Origin: Bacteroidales bacterium
Lineage (GTDB): Bacteria; Bacteroidota; Bacteroidia; Bacteroidales; WCHB1-69
Assembly: GCA_028684405.1 (NCBI GenBank)
Contig: JAQUGA010000008.1
Span: 1-29,779, forward strand
Reading direction: 5' to 3'
DNA length: 29,779 nucleotides
This document shows, piece by piece, positions 1-6,619 of the stretch. The notes under the pieces are model-generated. The model had not been told where the DNA came from. It worked only from the letters and a program-made list of their open reading frames with translations, and did no database searches. Made by a program: the position numbers and the translations under genes. Position 1 is the stretch's first letter, and the number at the start of each line of letters is the position of its first letter.

Positions 1-357
1 TTTACTCGAATTTTTGCTTCGGCACGACAAAAAATCGCCAAAGCCTTTGTAGAAGGTTTGCCAATATCTATAGAAGGTGGAAAAGTCTATTTTGACAGCG
101 ATTGGCACCATTGCAGTCATTGCAAATGCGATTTTAGCAATCCCAATAAAACAGAAGAGGTAGAAAAATGTCCTTTATGCAGCAGCTCTGATGTTCATAA
201 TTATTCTGATGATAGAGAAGACCTTGGTGGTTGTAGTTCACTTTGTATTTGCTCGGCTTGCAGTTATGAGCAAAAACACCAAAAAGGAAAGCCTTGCAGT
301 GCAGAAAAATGCCCAGAATGCGGAAATAAAATGTATAGAAAAAGAAATAAATGTTAA
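1..357 (+). CDS. DUF134 (UPF0251) protein, C-terminal part, 5' end cut by window
   Basis: The reading frame is open from base 1, so the gene starts outside the window; 118 codons are visible. The first residues (FTRIFASARQKIAKAFVEG, then IEGG) match the end of the helix-turn-helix region of the DUF134/UPF0251 family of putative DNA-binding proteins, where a 'SARKKIADALVNGKALRIEGG'-like stretch is usual. The rest is a cysteine-rich tail with several CxxC pairs (CSHC, CPLC, CSAC, CPEC), which suggests one or more zinc- or iron-binding knuckles. A TTG at 58 could be mistaken for a start, but it lies inside the conserved region. In anaerobes DUF134 genes commonly sit beside NifX-like and DUF5320 genes, as here. 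A regulatory role for the neighbouring genes is plausible but is inference. Confidence 0.8.
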   Translation, partial: FTRIFASARQKIAKAFVEGLPISIEGGKVYFDSDWHHCSHCKCDFSNPNKTEEVEKCPLCSSSDVHNYSDDREDLGGCSSLCICSACSYEQKHQKGKPCSAEKCPECGNKMYRKRNKC

Positions 358-373
358 AAAAAACAATACTATT

Positions 374-691
374 ATGAAAGTAGCCATTACGTCAACAGGC
401 AATAATTTGCAAGCAACCGTCGACCCAAGATTTGGGCGTTGTGCTTATTTTGTCATTTATGATACCGAAACGAAAGCCATCGAATTTATTCCCAATCCAA
501 ACCTCGAAGCAACAGAAGGTGCGGGTCCGGCATCCGTTCAACTAGTGGCTTCTCGAGATATCACCAAAGTGGTATCCGGAGAATTCGGAATGAAAATTAA
601 ACCCATTTTCGACAGTCTTAAAATTCAAATGATTGTTGTGAAAGAAGAAAAAACAATAGAAGAAATTATACAAATGATTAATCAAAAATAA
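374..691 (+). CDS. NifX/NifB-type molybdenum-iron cluster-binding protein (ORP-like)
   Basis: This 105-residue protein belongs to the dinitrogenase iron-molybdenum cofactor domain family (NifX, NafY, C-terminal NifB, MTH1175-like). The family fold binds and carries metal clusters. The diagnostic stretch DPRFGRCAYFVIYD is at residues 17-30, and AGPASVQLVAS follows around residues 50-60. The size matches stand-alone members such as the Desulfovibrio orange protein, which holds a Mo-Cu-S cluster. The ATG at 374 begins directly with the beta strand MKVAITS; the longer open frame upstream (from 191) overlaps the previous gene and is not credible. It lies 16 nt after the DUF134 gene and 16 nt before the DUF5320 gene, so the three are probably cotranscribed. 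The metal actually bound cannot be read from the sequence. Confidence 0.88.
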   Translation: MKVAITSTGNNLQATVDPRFGRCAYFVIYDTETKAIEFIPNPNLEATEGAGPASVQLVASRDITKVVSGEFGMKIKPIFDSLKIQMIVVKEEKTIEEIIQMINQK

Positions 692-695
692 AAAC

Positions 696-703
696 AAGGA
701 GGT
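696..703 (+). promoter_or_regulatory. Strong Shine-Dalgarno sequence before the DUF5320 gene
   Basis: AAGGAGGT lies 4 nt before the ATG at 708 and is a near-full complement of the 16S anti-Shine-Dalgarno end. Most other genes in this window have A-rich leaders without such a site, as is usual in Bacteroidota, so this one stands out. It fixes the start of the small gene. Confidence 0.75.
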
Positions 704-707
704 AGAT

Positions 708-923
708 ATGCCAAATTTTGATCAAACTGGACCCATGGGCGAAGGTATCATGACCGGTAGAAAAATGGGAAAATGTTCCCAAAATGAATCCAAAAACCCC
801 AATGTTATGGGAAGAGGTCGTCAAGGAAATGGACGTGGCTTAGGCCAAGGTTTAGGTCGCGGCTTAGGTCGTGGTAGAAACTGCGGAGCTGGAAACCAAA
901 ACCGTCAAAGAGGTGGACAATAG
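708..923 (+). CDS. DUF5320-type small Gly/Arg-rich protein
   Basis: A 71-residue protein. Its N-terminus reads MPNFDQTGPMGEGIMTGRKM, which fits the DUF5320 signature (M-P-x3-x-T-G-P-x-G-x-G-P-M-T-G-R, then a Cys). From residue 43 onward it is low-complexity, with repeated G-R-G-L-G-x-G-L units and a lone Cys near residue 60. Members of this family are small companions of DUF134 and NifX-like genes in anaerobes; no biochemical role is established to my knowledge. The Gly/Arg tail could bind nucleic acid or protein, or position a metal cluster, but this is speculation. A strong Shine-Dalgarno fixes the start, and a hairpin terminator follows 50 nt after the stop. Confidence 0.8.
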   Translation: MPNFDQTGPMGEGIMTGRKMGKCSQNESKNPNVMGRGRQGNGRGLGQGLGRGLGRGRNCGAGNQNRQRGGQ

Positions 924-972
924 GATTCCATTTGCAGATAATCAACACATGATTTAGTTGGTTTGATGCACT

Positions 973-1020
973 AAAGTCTCTGATTAAGTTATAAAATAAC
1001 AAATGAAGATCAGAGACTTT
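973..1020 (+). terminator. Probable intrinsic terminator after the DUF5320 gene
   Basis: AAAGTCTCTGAT (973-984) is a perfect inverted repeat of ATCAGAGACTTT (1009-1020), giving a 12-bp stem with a 24-nt loop. The T-rich run TTTATTTTAATTT follows on the + strand. The large loop is less than ideal, but position and T tract fit the end of the DUF134-NifX-DUF5320 transcript. Bases 1021-1156 hold the leader of the next operon; I see no convincing promoter consensus there. Confidence 0.6.
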
Positions 1021-1156
1021 ATTTTAATTTATGGAATCTTGAGAAAATTCAATTCTCTTATTTATTTCTTAAATCATTAATCGCTAGTTGTTTATCGAAT
1101 ATAATTTATCAAAACAGTCAGAACTAAAATAATCATAAATAATAAAAAAACAATCT

Positions 1157-1522
1157 ATGAATAAAAAAATTGCAATTCCAATGGAAAATGGCCTTTTGTG
1201 TTCACACTTTGGTCACTGCGAAGTATTTGCTATTGTTGAAGTTATCGACAATAAAATTACAAATATTACAGAAGAAACTCCTCCAGAGCATGTGCCTGGT
1301 TTATACCCACGTTGGGTCGCACAATTTGGCGTTACCGACGTAATAGCAGGCGGCATGGGCCAAAAAGCAATTACGTTATTTAATGAAGAAAAAATAAATG
1401 CATTTGTTGGTGCTCCTTTAAAACCAGCTCGCGAGTTGGTTCAAGATTTCTTGGATAACAAGCTCGTATTGAATGCAAATTATTGCAATCACGACGAACA
1501 TGATCATGGAAACTGCCAATAG
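1157..1522 (+). CDS. NifX/NifB-type cluster-binding protein with His-rich tail
   Basis: A second member of the dinitrogenase iron-molybdenum cofactor family, 121 residues. The core runs from MNKKIAIPMENG through CSHFGHCEVFAIVEV (residues 15-29), where the usual FGR is replaced by FGH flanked by two cysteines, to GGMGQKAITLF (65-75) and FVGAP. The last 13 residues, YCNHDEHDHGNCQ, carry two Cys, three His and several acidic residues and look like a metal-binding tail. The protein is longer and clearly different from the first NifX-like protein at 374-691, so the pair may handle different metals or different steps. The gene begins the second operon of the metal-cluster group, and its end overlaps the DUF89 start by 17 nt. 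Confidence 0.87.
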   Translation: MNKKIAIPMENGLLCSHFGHCEVFAIVEVIDNKITNITEETPPEHVPGLYPRWVAQFGVTDVIAGGMGQKAITLFNEEKINAFVGAPLKPARELVQDFLDNKLVLNANYCNHDEHDHGNCQ

Positions 1523-2381
1523 TAAAACAAAATTAGACGAACGTTGCAAAAAATGTTTCAAGAAATCGTACCAGCGACTTTCTGATAAATTTCAACTTGA
1601 TGAAAATCAAAGAATGATTTTTAATGCTTTTTTTAAAGAAGCAATGATTCGGATGCACTCTCATTCGAGTCCCGAAATTCAAAGAGATTTAAATCAGCGA
1701 TTTTGTGAAATTACGGGCATTGAAGACCCTTTTGAATCAGAAAAAAGATTATTTAATGACCTCGCTATGAAACTTACGGAGGAATGGAAACCAAAAGTGT
1801 TGGTTTCCAAAAATTCGTTTGACATGGCTTTACGATTGGCAATAGCCGGCAACATTATAGATTATGGTGCAAATCATGAATTTGATGTTCATCAAACCAT
1901 TGAAAAAGTGATGTCGAAATCTTTTACCATAAATCACTCCCAACAGCTCAAAGAAGCGATTTTGAAAGCAGAAAATGTGCTTTATTTAGGCGATAACGCC
2001 GGTGAAATTGCTTTCGATAAATTGTTTATCGAAGTGATGCAAGCCAAAAATGTCACATTTGCCGTAAAAAGCGGTCCTATCTTAAATGATGTTCTGATGA
2101 AAGATGCCGAAGAGGTAAAAATGAACGAAGTGGCAAGGGTAATTTCCAATGGATACGATGCTCCTTCAACGGTGCTGAGCAAATCTTCCAAGGAATTTAA
2201 TAAAGTCTTCGAGAATGCAGATTTAATTATTTCTAAAGGTCAGGGAAACTTAGAAGGATTATTGATATTAAATGACCCTAGAATTTATTTCCTACTTATG
2301 GTGAAATGCGACATGATTGCCGAATTAATTCATGTTGAAAAAGGTGATTTTGTTGTGGTAAATAGAACCATTAATACTTGA
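1506..2381 (+). CDS. DUF89 family (ARMT1-like) damage-control phosphatase
   Basis: A 291-residue protein of the DUF89 family, metal-dependent phosphatases thought to remove damaged or over-phosphorylated metabolites. Motifs seen: an N-terminal ERCKKCF with a CxxC pair (residues 12-18), AGNIIDYG (114-121), GDNAGE (162-167, the metal-binding Asp/Asn motif) and SKGQGNLEG (243-251). The N-terminal CxxC is typical of the prokaryotic subgroup. I chose the ATG at 1506; an ATG at 1500 would add two residues, and the open frame to 1473 starts deep inside the previous gene. The overlap with the NifX-like gene suggests translational coupling and a shared task. The substrate is unknown; a phosphorylated precursor of the cofactor pathway is one possibility. 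Confidence 0.85.
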   Translation: METANSKTKLDERCKKCFKKSYQRLSDKFQLDENQRMIFNAFFKEAMIRMHSHSSPEIQRDLNQRFCEITGIEDPFESEKRLFNDLAMKLTEEWKPKVLVSKNSFDMALRLAIAGNIIDYGANHEFDVHQTIEKVMSKSFTINHSQQLKEAILKAENVLYLGDNAGEIAFDKLFIEVMQAKNVTFAVKSGPILNDVLMKDAEEVKMNEVARVISNGYDAPSTVLSKSSKEFNKVFENADLIISKGQGNLEGLLILNDPRIYFLLMVKCDMIAELIHVEKGDFVVVNRTINT

Positions 2382-2407
2382 TTTTTTTATTTTTAAACTA
2401 AATTTAT

Positions 2408-3274
2408 ATGAAAATTGCAATAGCCAGTGGCAAAGGTGGAACGGGAAAAACACTGATTTCGACAAACTTATTTTATAGCTTAAGTCAAGATTATAAATCA
2501 TTATGTTTGCTCGATTGTGATGCAGAAGAACCCAATGATATTGGTTTTTTTGATACAGAGTTTATTAACGAAGACGTGGTGACGCAAAAAGTGCCTGTTA
2601 TTGATGAAAGTTTGTGTACCTATTGTGGCAAATGCCATGAGTATTGTGCCTACAACGCCATTTTTATCATTCCTCCATCCAAGGTCATTAAAGTTATTGA
2701 AAACTTGTGTCATGGCTGTGGGGCGTGTACCGTAGCCTGCGAATTTGGAGCAATTACAGAAAAAGATGTGGTTTTGGGAAATGTCAATAAGTATGTCGCA
2801 AAAGATGTGGGCGATTTGATTGAAACGCGCGTGAAAGTCGGCGTTTACTCTCCCGTAAAAGTTATAAAAGCGGGTATTAAAGCAACTGAAAAATACGATA
2901 TCGTTATTCTTGATGCGCCTCCAGGTACATCTTGTCCGTTTATTCACACGGTAGCAGCCGCAGATTTTGTTGTGTTGATTACAGAACCAACTCCCTTTGG
3001 TCTTAGCGATTTAAAACAGTCGGTTGAAACTCTTAAAACCATGGGTAAAAAGTATGGGCTTATTATCAACCGTGCTGGATTGGGCAATCGAGATATTTAT
3101 AAATATCTTGAAGAGGAAAAAATTCCGCTTTTGATGGAAATTCCTTTTGAAAAAGAGATTGCCTTAATTTATTCTACCGGACAATTGCTGGCAGAGCATC
3201 GTCCTGAATTTAAAATTGAATTGAAAAAAATGTTTGAAAAAATTATCTCAGATTATGGAAATAGCAGTAATTAG
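2408..3274 (+). CDS. MinD-like ATPase with two [4Fe-4S] ferredoxin motifs (first of pair)
   Basis: A 288-residue deviant-Walker ParA/MinD ATPase. The N-terminus reads MKIAIASGKGGTGKT, with the P-loop at residues 8-15, and LLDCDAEEPND follows (34-44). A ferredoxin domain is inserted: CTYCGKCHEYC (C70, C73, C76, C80) and CHGCGACTVAC (C101, C104, C107, C111), eight cysteines for two [4Fe-4S] clusters. The ATPase fold then resumes with VILDAPPGTSCP. Such paired MinD/ferredoxin ATPases are encoded in the ORP operons of Desulfovibrio (from memory DVU2103 and DVU2104), where they form a complex with the orange protein. They could insert or move a metal cluster using ATP. The gene overlaps the next one by 20 nt. 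Confidence 0.9.
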   Translation: MKIAIASGKGGTGKTLISTNLFYSLSQDYKSLCLLDCDAEEPNDIGFFDTEFINEDVVTQKVPVIDESLCTYCGKCHEYCAYNAIFIIPPSKVIKVIENLCHGCGACTVACEFGAITEKDVVLGNVNKYVAKDVGDLIETRVKVGVYSPVKVIKAGIKATEKYDIVILDAPPGTSCPFIHTVAAADFVVLITEPTPFGLSDLKQSVETLKTMGKKYGLIINRAGLGNRDIYKYLEEEKIPLLMEIPFEKEIALIYSTGQLLAEHRPEFKIELKKMFEKIISDYGNSSN

Positions 3275-4127
3275 CGGTAAAGGTGGTACCGGAAAAAGCT
3301 TTATAAGTGCGGCTCTGGCTACCTTAAAAGAGAAAGTGCTTTTAGCCGATTGTGATGTGGATGCCGCTAATTTATACCTGATTTTTGAACCTACTCATGA
3401 AGATGAAGCCATATATATAGCTGGTGAATCAGCGGTTATAGATCACAAAAAATGTTCAAGATGCGGACTTTGTATTTCCTATTGTCGATTCGATGCACTT
3501 TCGTTTGATAAAGAACATAAGGTTGATGTAAACGAAACCAATTGTGATGGTTGTAGATTGTGTGCAAAAATTTGTCCTGAAAAAGCGATTGTCATGATAC
3601 AAAACGACAAAAGCAGGATGTATTCTGGAACTTTTCGCAACGGAAAAATGGTCTATGGACGTTTGGCTCCAGGTGAGGAAAATTCCGGAAAATTAGTCAA
3701 TATGGTTCGTGATAAAGCGAAAAAAGTAGCCAAAGAAAACAATTTAGACACCATTATTATCGATGGTCCTCCAGGAATTGGCTGTGCCGTAATTTCGAGT
3801 ATTACAGGTGTAGACCATGCTGTAATTGTCACAGAACCAACTATTTCTGGAATGCATGATTTGAAAAGAACTTTTGAAGTAACGGATAAGTTTAACCTCA
3901 AAACTTGGGTAATTATCAATAAATACGACTTGAACGAAAAAATCTCGAAAGAGGTAGAACAATATTGTAGAGGTAAAAACATTCAAGTTCTTGCAAATAT
4001 AGCATTCGACCCAGGTGTTGTGCAGGCGATGGTAAATAAAAAAAGCATTACCGAATATGCTCCAAATTCCGTAATTTCGCAGCAAATAGAAAATGCTTTC
4101 CAAAAAATCAATACGCATGGAAAATAA
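3255..4127 (+). CDS. MinD-like ATPase with two [4Fe-4S] ferredoxin motifs (second of pair)
   Basis: A 290-residue paralogue of the preceding ATPase. MEIAVISGKGGTGKS carries the P-loop at residues 8-15, ADCDVDAANL follows, and two ferredoxin motifs are inserted: CSRCGLCISYC (C67, C70, C73, C77) and CDGCRLCAKIC (C97, C100, C103, C107). A later IIIDGPPGIGC is the Walker B-like segment. The true start is the ATG at 3255, which places the P-loop as in the paralogue; an upstream in-frame codon at 3234 only adds out-of-family residues. The pair probably acts as a heterodimer, as proposed for ORP-type systems. It overlaps both its upstream (20 nt) and downstream (11 nt) genes, indicating strong translational coupling. 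Confidence 0.9.
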   Translation: MEIAVISGKGGTGKSFISAALATLKEKVLLADCDVDAANLYLIFEPTHEDEAIYIAGESAVIDHKKCSRCGLCISYCRFDALSFDKEHKVDVNETNCDGCRLCAKICPEKAIVMIQNDKSRMYSGTFRNGKMVYGRLAPGEENSGKLVNMVRDKAKKVAKENNLDTIIIDGPPGIGCAVISSITGVDHAVIVTEPTISGMHDLKRTFEVTDKFNLKTWVIINKYDLNEKISKEVEQYCRGKNIQVLANIAFDPGVVQAMVNKKSITEYAPNSVISQQIENAFQKINTHGK

Positions 4128-4635
4128 AGGATATATTCATTTGTATACCGGCAACGGAAAAGGAAAAACAACAGCCTCGCTTGGACTGGCTCTCAGAGCT
4201 GTTGGTGCAGGCAAAAAAGTGTACATTGCTCAGTTTGCCAAAGGGATGCTTTACGCAGAATTAAATGCCATCGAACGTATCCCAGAAATTGAAATTCATC
4301 AATTTGGTTTGGATTGTTTTATCGTAAATGAACCTAAAATTGAAGATGTAGAAATTGCCCGTAAGGGCTTAGAGCAAGTTGCTAAAACACTTGAAAAAAA
4401 CATTCATCAATTGATTATCCTTGATGAAGTTTGTATTGCACTGCATTACAAGTTATTCACAATCAATGAATTAAAAGAAGTTCTCGCAAAAAAAAGTCCC
4501 AAAACCGAATTGGTGCTTACCGGGCGTTATGCTCCTCAAGAACTCATTGATATGGCTGATTTAGTTACCGAAATGAAAGAAATTAAACACTATTATAGTA
4601 AGGGCGTTAATGCCCGTAAAGGAATTGAATTCTAA
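4117..4635 (+). CDS. cobO: CobO/BtuR-type corrinoid adenosyltransferase
   Basis: A 172-residue protein of the CobA/CobO/CobP (BtuR) family, which transfers the adenosyl group of ATP to cob(I)yrinic acid diamide or cobalamin. Seen: the P-loop TGNGKGKTTASLG near residues 11-23, LDEVCIAL mid-protein, and the family C-terminal signature TGRYAPQELIDMADLVTEMK followed by YYSKGVNARKGIEF. The start at 4117 gives MENKGYIHLYTGNGKGKT, the normal family start; an upstream codon at 4093 lies in the previous gene. It is embedded between the MinD/ferredoxin pair and Mrp, which is not part of the classic ORP operon. A riboswitch-controlled B12 uptake operon converges on it, so a real role in making adenosylcobalamin is plausible. 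A side function in the metal-cluster system cannot be excluded. Confidence 0.82.
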   Translation: MENKGYIHLYTGNGKGKTTASLGLALRAVGAGKKVYIAQFAKGMLYAELNAIERIPEIEIHQFGLDCFIVNEPKIEDVEIARKGLEQVAKTLEKNIHQLIILDEVCIALHYKLFTINELKEVLAKKSPKTELVLTGRYAPQELIDMADLVTEMKEIKHYYSKGVNARKGIEF

Positions 4636-4653
4636 CAAATTAAAATAATACAA

Positions 4654-5442
4654 ATGGCAATTTTCAACAAAATAGAACTTCCCACCGTTAAAAACATAAT
4701 TATTGTGGCATCTGGAAAAGGTGGCGTGGGAAAATCAACCGTTTCTTCCAACTTATCTGTAGCTTTGGCGCGTCAGGGATATAAAGTGGCTTTGGTTGAT
4801 GCCGATATTTATGGACCTTCCATTCCCAAAATGTTTGGAATAGAAGATGCACATCCCGATTTCATTAAAATTAATGACAAGGACATGATTTTGCCCATCG
4901 AAACACAGGGGATAAAAATTATGTCTATTGGCTTTTTTGTTGATAAAAAACAAGGGTTAATTTGGCGTGGTCCCATGGCTTCAGGTGCCGTAACTCAGTT
5001 GTTTGAAGATACGCATTGGGGCGATGTCGATTATATGATTCTCGATTTTCCTCCTGGAACAGGCGATATTCAACTTACCATTGCTCAAAAAATGAAATTG
5101 ACGGGTGTAGTTGTTGTTACAACTCCACAAGAAGTGGCTACAATTGATGCCAGAAAGGCGATTTCGATGTTTAATACCGACAAAATTACAATACCGATTT
5201 TAGGCATTGTAGAAAATATGTCGTGGTTTACTCCTGCACCTCATCCAGATGAAAAATATTTCATTTTTGGAAAAGGCGGTGGCGAACTTTTAGCAAAAGA
5301 GACAAATACTCAACTTTTGGGACAAATTCCGCTCATTGCCGAATTGGGCGAAGCTGCCGATAAAGGTCAAACTGCTTTTGCAACGACAAATCAAACGTTG
5401 ATTGATGCTTTTGAAGGCATTGTGAAAAAGATTTTGGCTTAA
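4654..5442 (+). CDS. Mrp/ApbC (NBP35-type) P-loop ATPase, iron-sulfur carrier family
   Basis: A 262-residue Mrp/NBP35 ATPase. ASGKGGVGKST carries the P-loop at residues 21-28, and VDADIYGPSIPKMFG follows at 48-62. WRGPMASGAVTQ, DFPPGTGDIQL and IVENMSWF are all family hallmarks. Two usual parts are missing: there is no N-terminal MIP18/DUF59 domain, and after ENMSWF the family CPxC Fe-S ligand motif is replaced by TPAPHPDEKY. Loss of the CxxC is, from memory, common in Bacteroidota Mrp proteins. It follows the CobO gene by 18 nt and closes the operon. In Desulfovibrio an Mrp protein is encoded with the orange protein and belongs to the same complex, which supports the ORP comparison. How a version without the CxxC carries a cluster is unclear. 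Confidence 0.9.
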   Translation: MAIFNKIELPTVKNIIIVASGKGGVGKSTVSSNLSVALARQGYKVALVDADIYGPSIPKMFGIEDAHPDFIKINDKDMILPIETQGIKIMSIGFFVDKKQGLIWRGPMASGAVTQLFEDTHWGDVDYMILDFPPGTGDIQLTIAQKMKLTGVVVVTTPQEVATIDARKAISMFNTDKITIPILGIVENMSWFTPAPHPDEKYFIFGKGGGELLAKETNTQLLGQIPLIAELGEAADKGQTAFATTNQTLIDAFEGIVKKILA

Positions 5443-5489
5443 TTATACTTTTATAAAAAGTCTTTTTGTCGTTTATTTAAAACAGTATA

Positions 5490-5529
5490 ATTATAATATA
5501 TGAGGATTCAAATCCTCATATATTATAAT
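5490..5529. repeat. Perfect 19-bp inverted repeat between convergent operons
   Basis: Bases 5490-5508 are the exact reverse complement of 5511-5529, with only 2 nt between them; the core reads GAGGATTCAAATCCTC. It lies between the end of the Mrp gene (+) and the end of the ABC ATPase gene (-), so it could act as a bidirectional terminator. The arms are AT-rich outside GAGGATT. The rest of the 5443-5629 gap holds only the next hairpin and AT-rich sequence. Confidence 0.7.
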
Positions 5530-5555
5530 ATTTAGGGATTCTATTCCTCAAATAT
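5528..5555. repeat. Second, related imperfect hairpin
   Basis: ATATTT (5528-5533) pairs with AAATAT (5550-5555). After an A-C mismatch, GGGA (5535-5538) pairs with TCCT (5545-5548), leaving a 6-nt loop. Its core GGGATTCTATTCCTCA matches the core of the preceding palindrome (AGGATTCAAATCCTCA) at 13 of 16 positions, so the two hairpins look like a tandem pair of one element. Confidence 0.5.
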
Positions 5556-5629
5556 AGTGATTTGACTAAAATTGGTGATTATTCAATGCCGTAATCTGTA
5601 TTGATGTTCAATAAAACTTGCGATTATTC

Positions 5630-6619
5630 CTATAAAATATTTTTTAGCATATGATTGACCAATGCTTCTATGGTTTCAAACTCACCAATAATTTGAGAGT
5701 CTTTTTGATATACAAATAAATCATTATTCATGCTAATAGAAATATTTTGAGCTGAATTTGAGCTGAAAACTTCATATCGTTTTAAGGCATTTAAAATCCA
5801 TATTTTTAAAATTTCCGGTACATCAATTTTCACTTGTACTTTTTCTTCACTTTCGTCGTGGAAAATTCCTTCATGAATATTAAAAACCAATCCTTGCGAA
5901 GCAAAAAGTCCGTTGATGGAACCATTCAGAATTAAATCTTCTGGCATGCCTACTTTTAGCTTTTTTTTGCCGTTGAACATCAATATCTTATCTGAATATT
6001 TCAGAGCTAAATCTATTTCATGCATCGAAAGGACGATGGTTTTGTTTTCGTTTCGGACTAAATTCCGCAAAAGTTTCATCAAGGTAATTCGTCCTGCTGC
6101 ATCCAAATAATTGGCTGGTTCATCCATGAAAATAATGGGTGTTTCCTGAGCTAATGCTTTGGCAATAAGCGTTTTTTGATATTCGCCATCACTTAAGGTA
6201 GCAACATTGCGTTGTTTTAAGTGTGAGATGCCACACAGATTCATCGAATTGGAAATAACGCGCAAATCGTTGTTGTCTAAAGTGCCATAAAAGCCAGTAT
6301 AAGGCGCTCTTCCCAAACTAACCATTTCAAAAACACTCATGTATTCAACCTGTGTTTTTTCGGTAAAAACCACACTGATAAGTCGGGAAAGTTCGGGATA
6401 GGAATATGAATTTATATTTTTATTTTGCAACAAAACTTCCCCCTTCATCGGTTTATGAAAAGCTGTAAGGGCTTTCATAAGAGTGGTTTTGCCTTTTCCA
6501 TTCGATCCTAAAATAGAATAGAGCATGCCTTCCGATAAATCAAAAGAGACATCTTCGAGCAAAATTGTATTTGCTGTTTTGGAATTAAATCCCAGATGTA
6601 TGTTTTTTACCTTTATCAT
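5630..6619 (-). CDS. btuD: ABC transporter ATPase, cobalamin uptake (BtuD-like)
   Basis: A 329-residue ATP-binding subunit of the FecE/BtuD family. Seen: Walker A GSNGKGKTT (residues 38-46 region), signature LSDGE (142-146) in place of the usual LSGGQ, Walker B IIFMDEP (162-168) and the H-loop in LSMHEID. The ATG at 6619 overlaps the stop of the permease gene as ATGA, a typical coupled junction; a more upstream codon at 6655 lies inside the permease. Cobalamin as substrate is inferred from the riboswitch at the head of the operon. The last ~75 residues after HDESEEKVQVKI extend beyond a normal ~250-residue BtuD and form an alpha/beta-looking tail of unknown role. Confidence 0.87.
   Translation of the reverse strand: MIKVKNIHLGFNSKTANTILLEDVSFDLSEGMLYSILGSNGKGKTTLMKALTAFHKPMKGEVLLQNKNINSYSYPELSRLISVVFTEKTQVEYMSVFEMVSLGRAPYTGFYGTLDNNDLRVISNSMNLCGISHLKQRNVATLSDGEYQKTLIAKALAQETPIIFMDEPANYLDAAGRITLMKLLRNLVRNENKTIVLSMHEIDLALKYSDKILMFNGKKKLKVGMPEDLILNGSINGLFASQGLVFNIHEGIFHDESEEKVQVKIDVPEILKIWILNALKRYEVFSSNSAQNISISMNNDLFVYQKDSQIIGEFETIEALVNHMLKNIL

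Noticed and set aside
191..373. N-terminal extension of the first NifX-like gene in the same frame
   Set aside because: It lies in a different frame over the DUF134 gene, and the family begins exactly at the ATG at 374.
5630..6619. Siderophore or haem as the substrate of the ABC transporter
   Set aside because: The family allows it, but the strong cobalamin riboswitch at the operon head favours B12.
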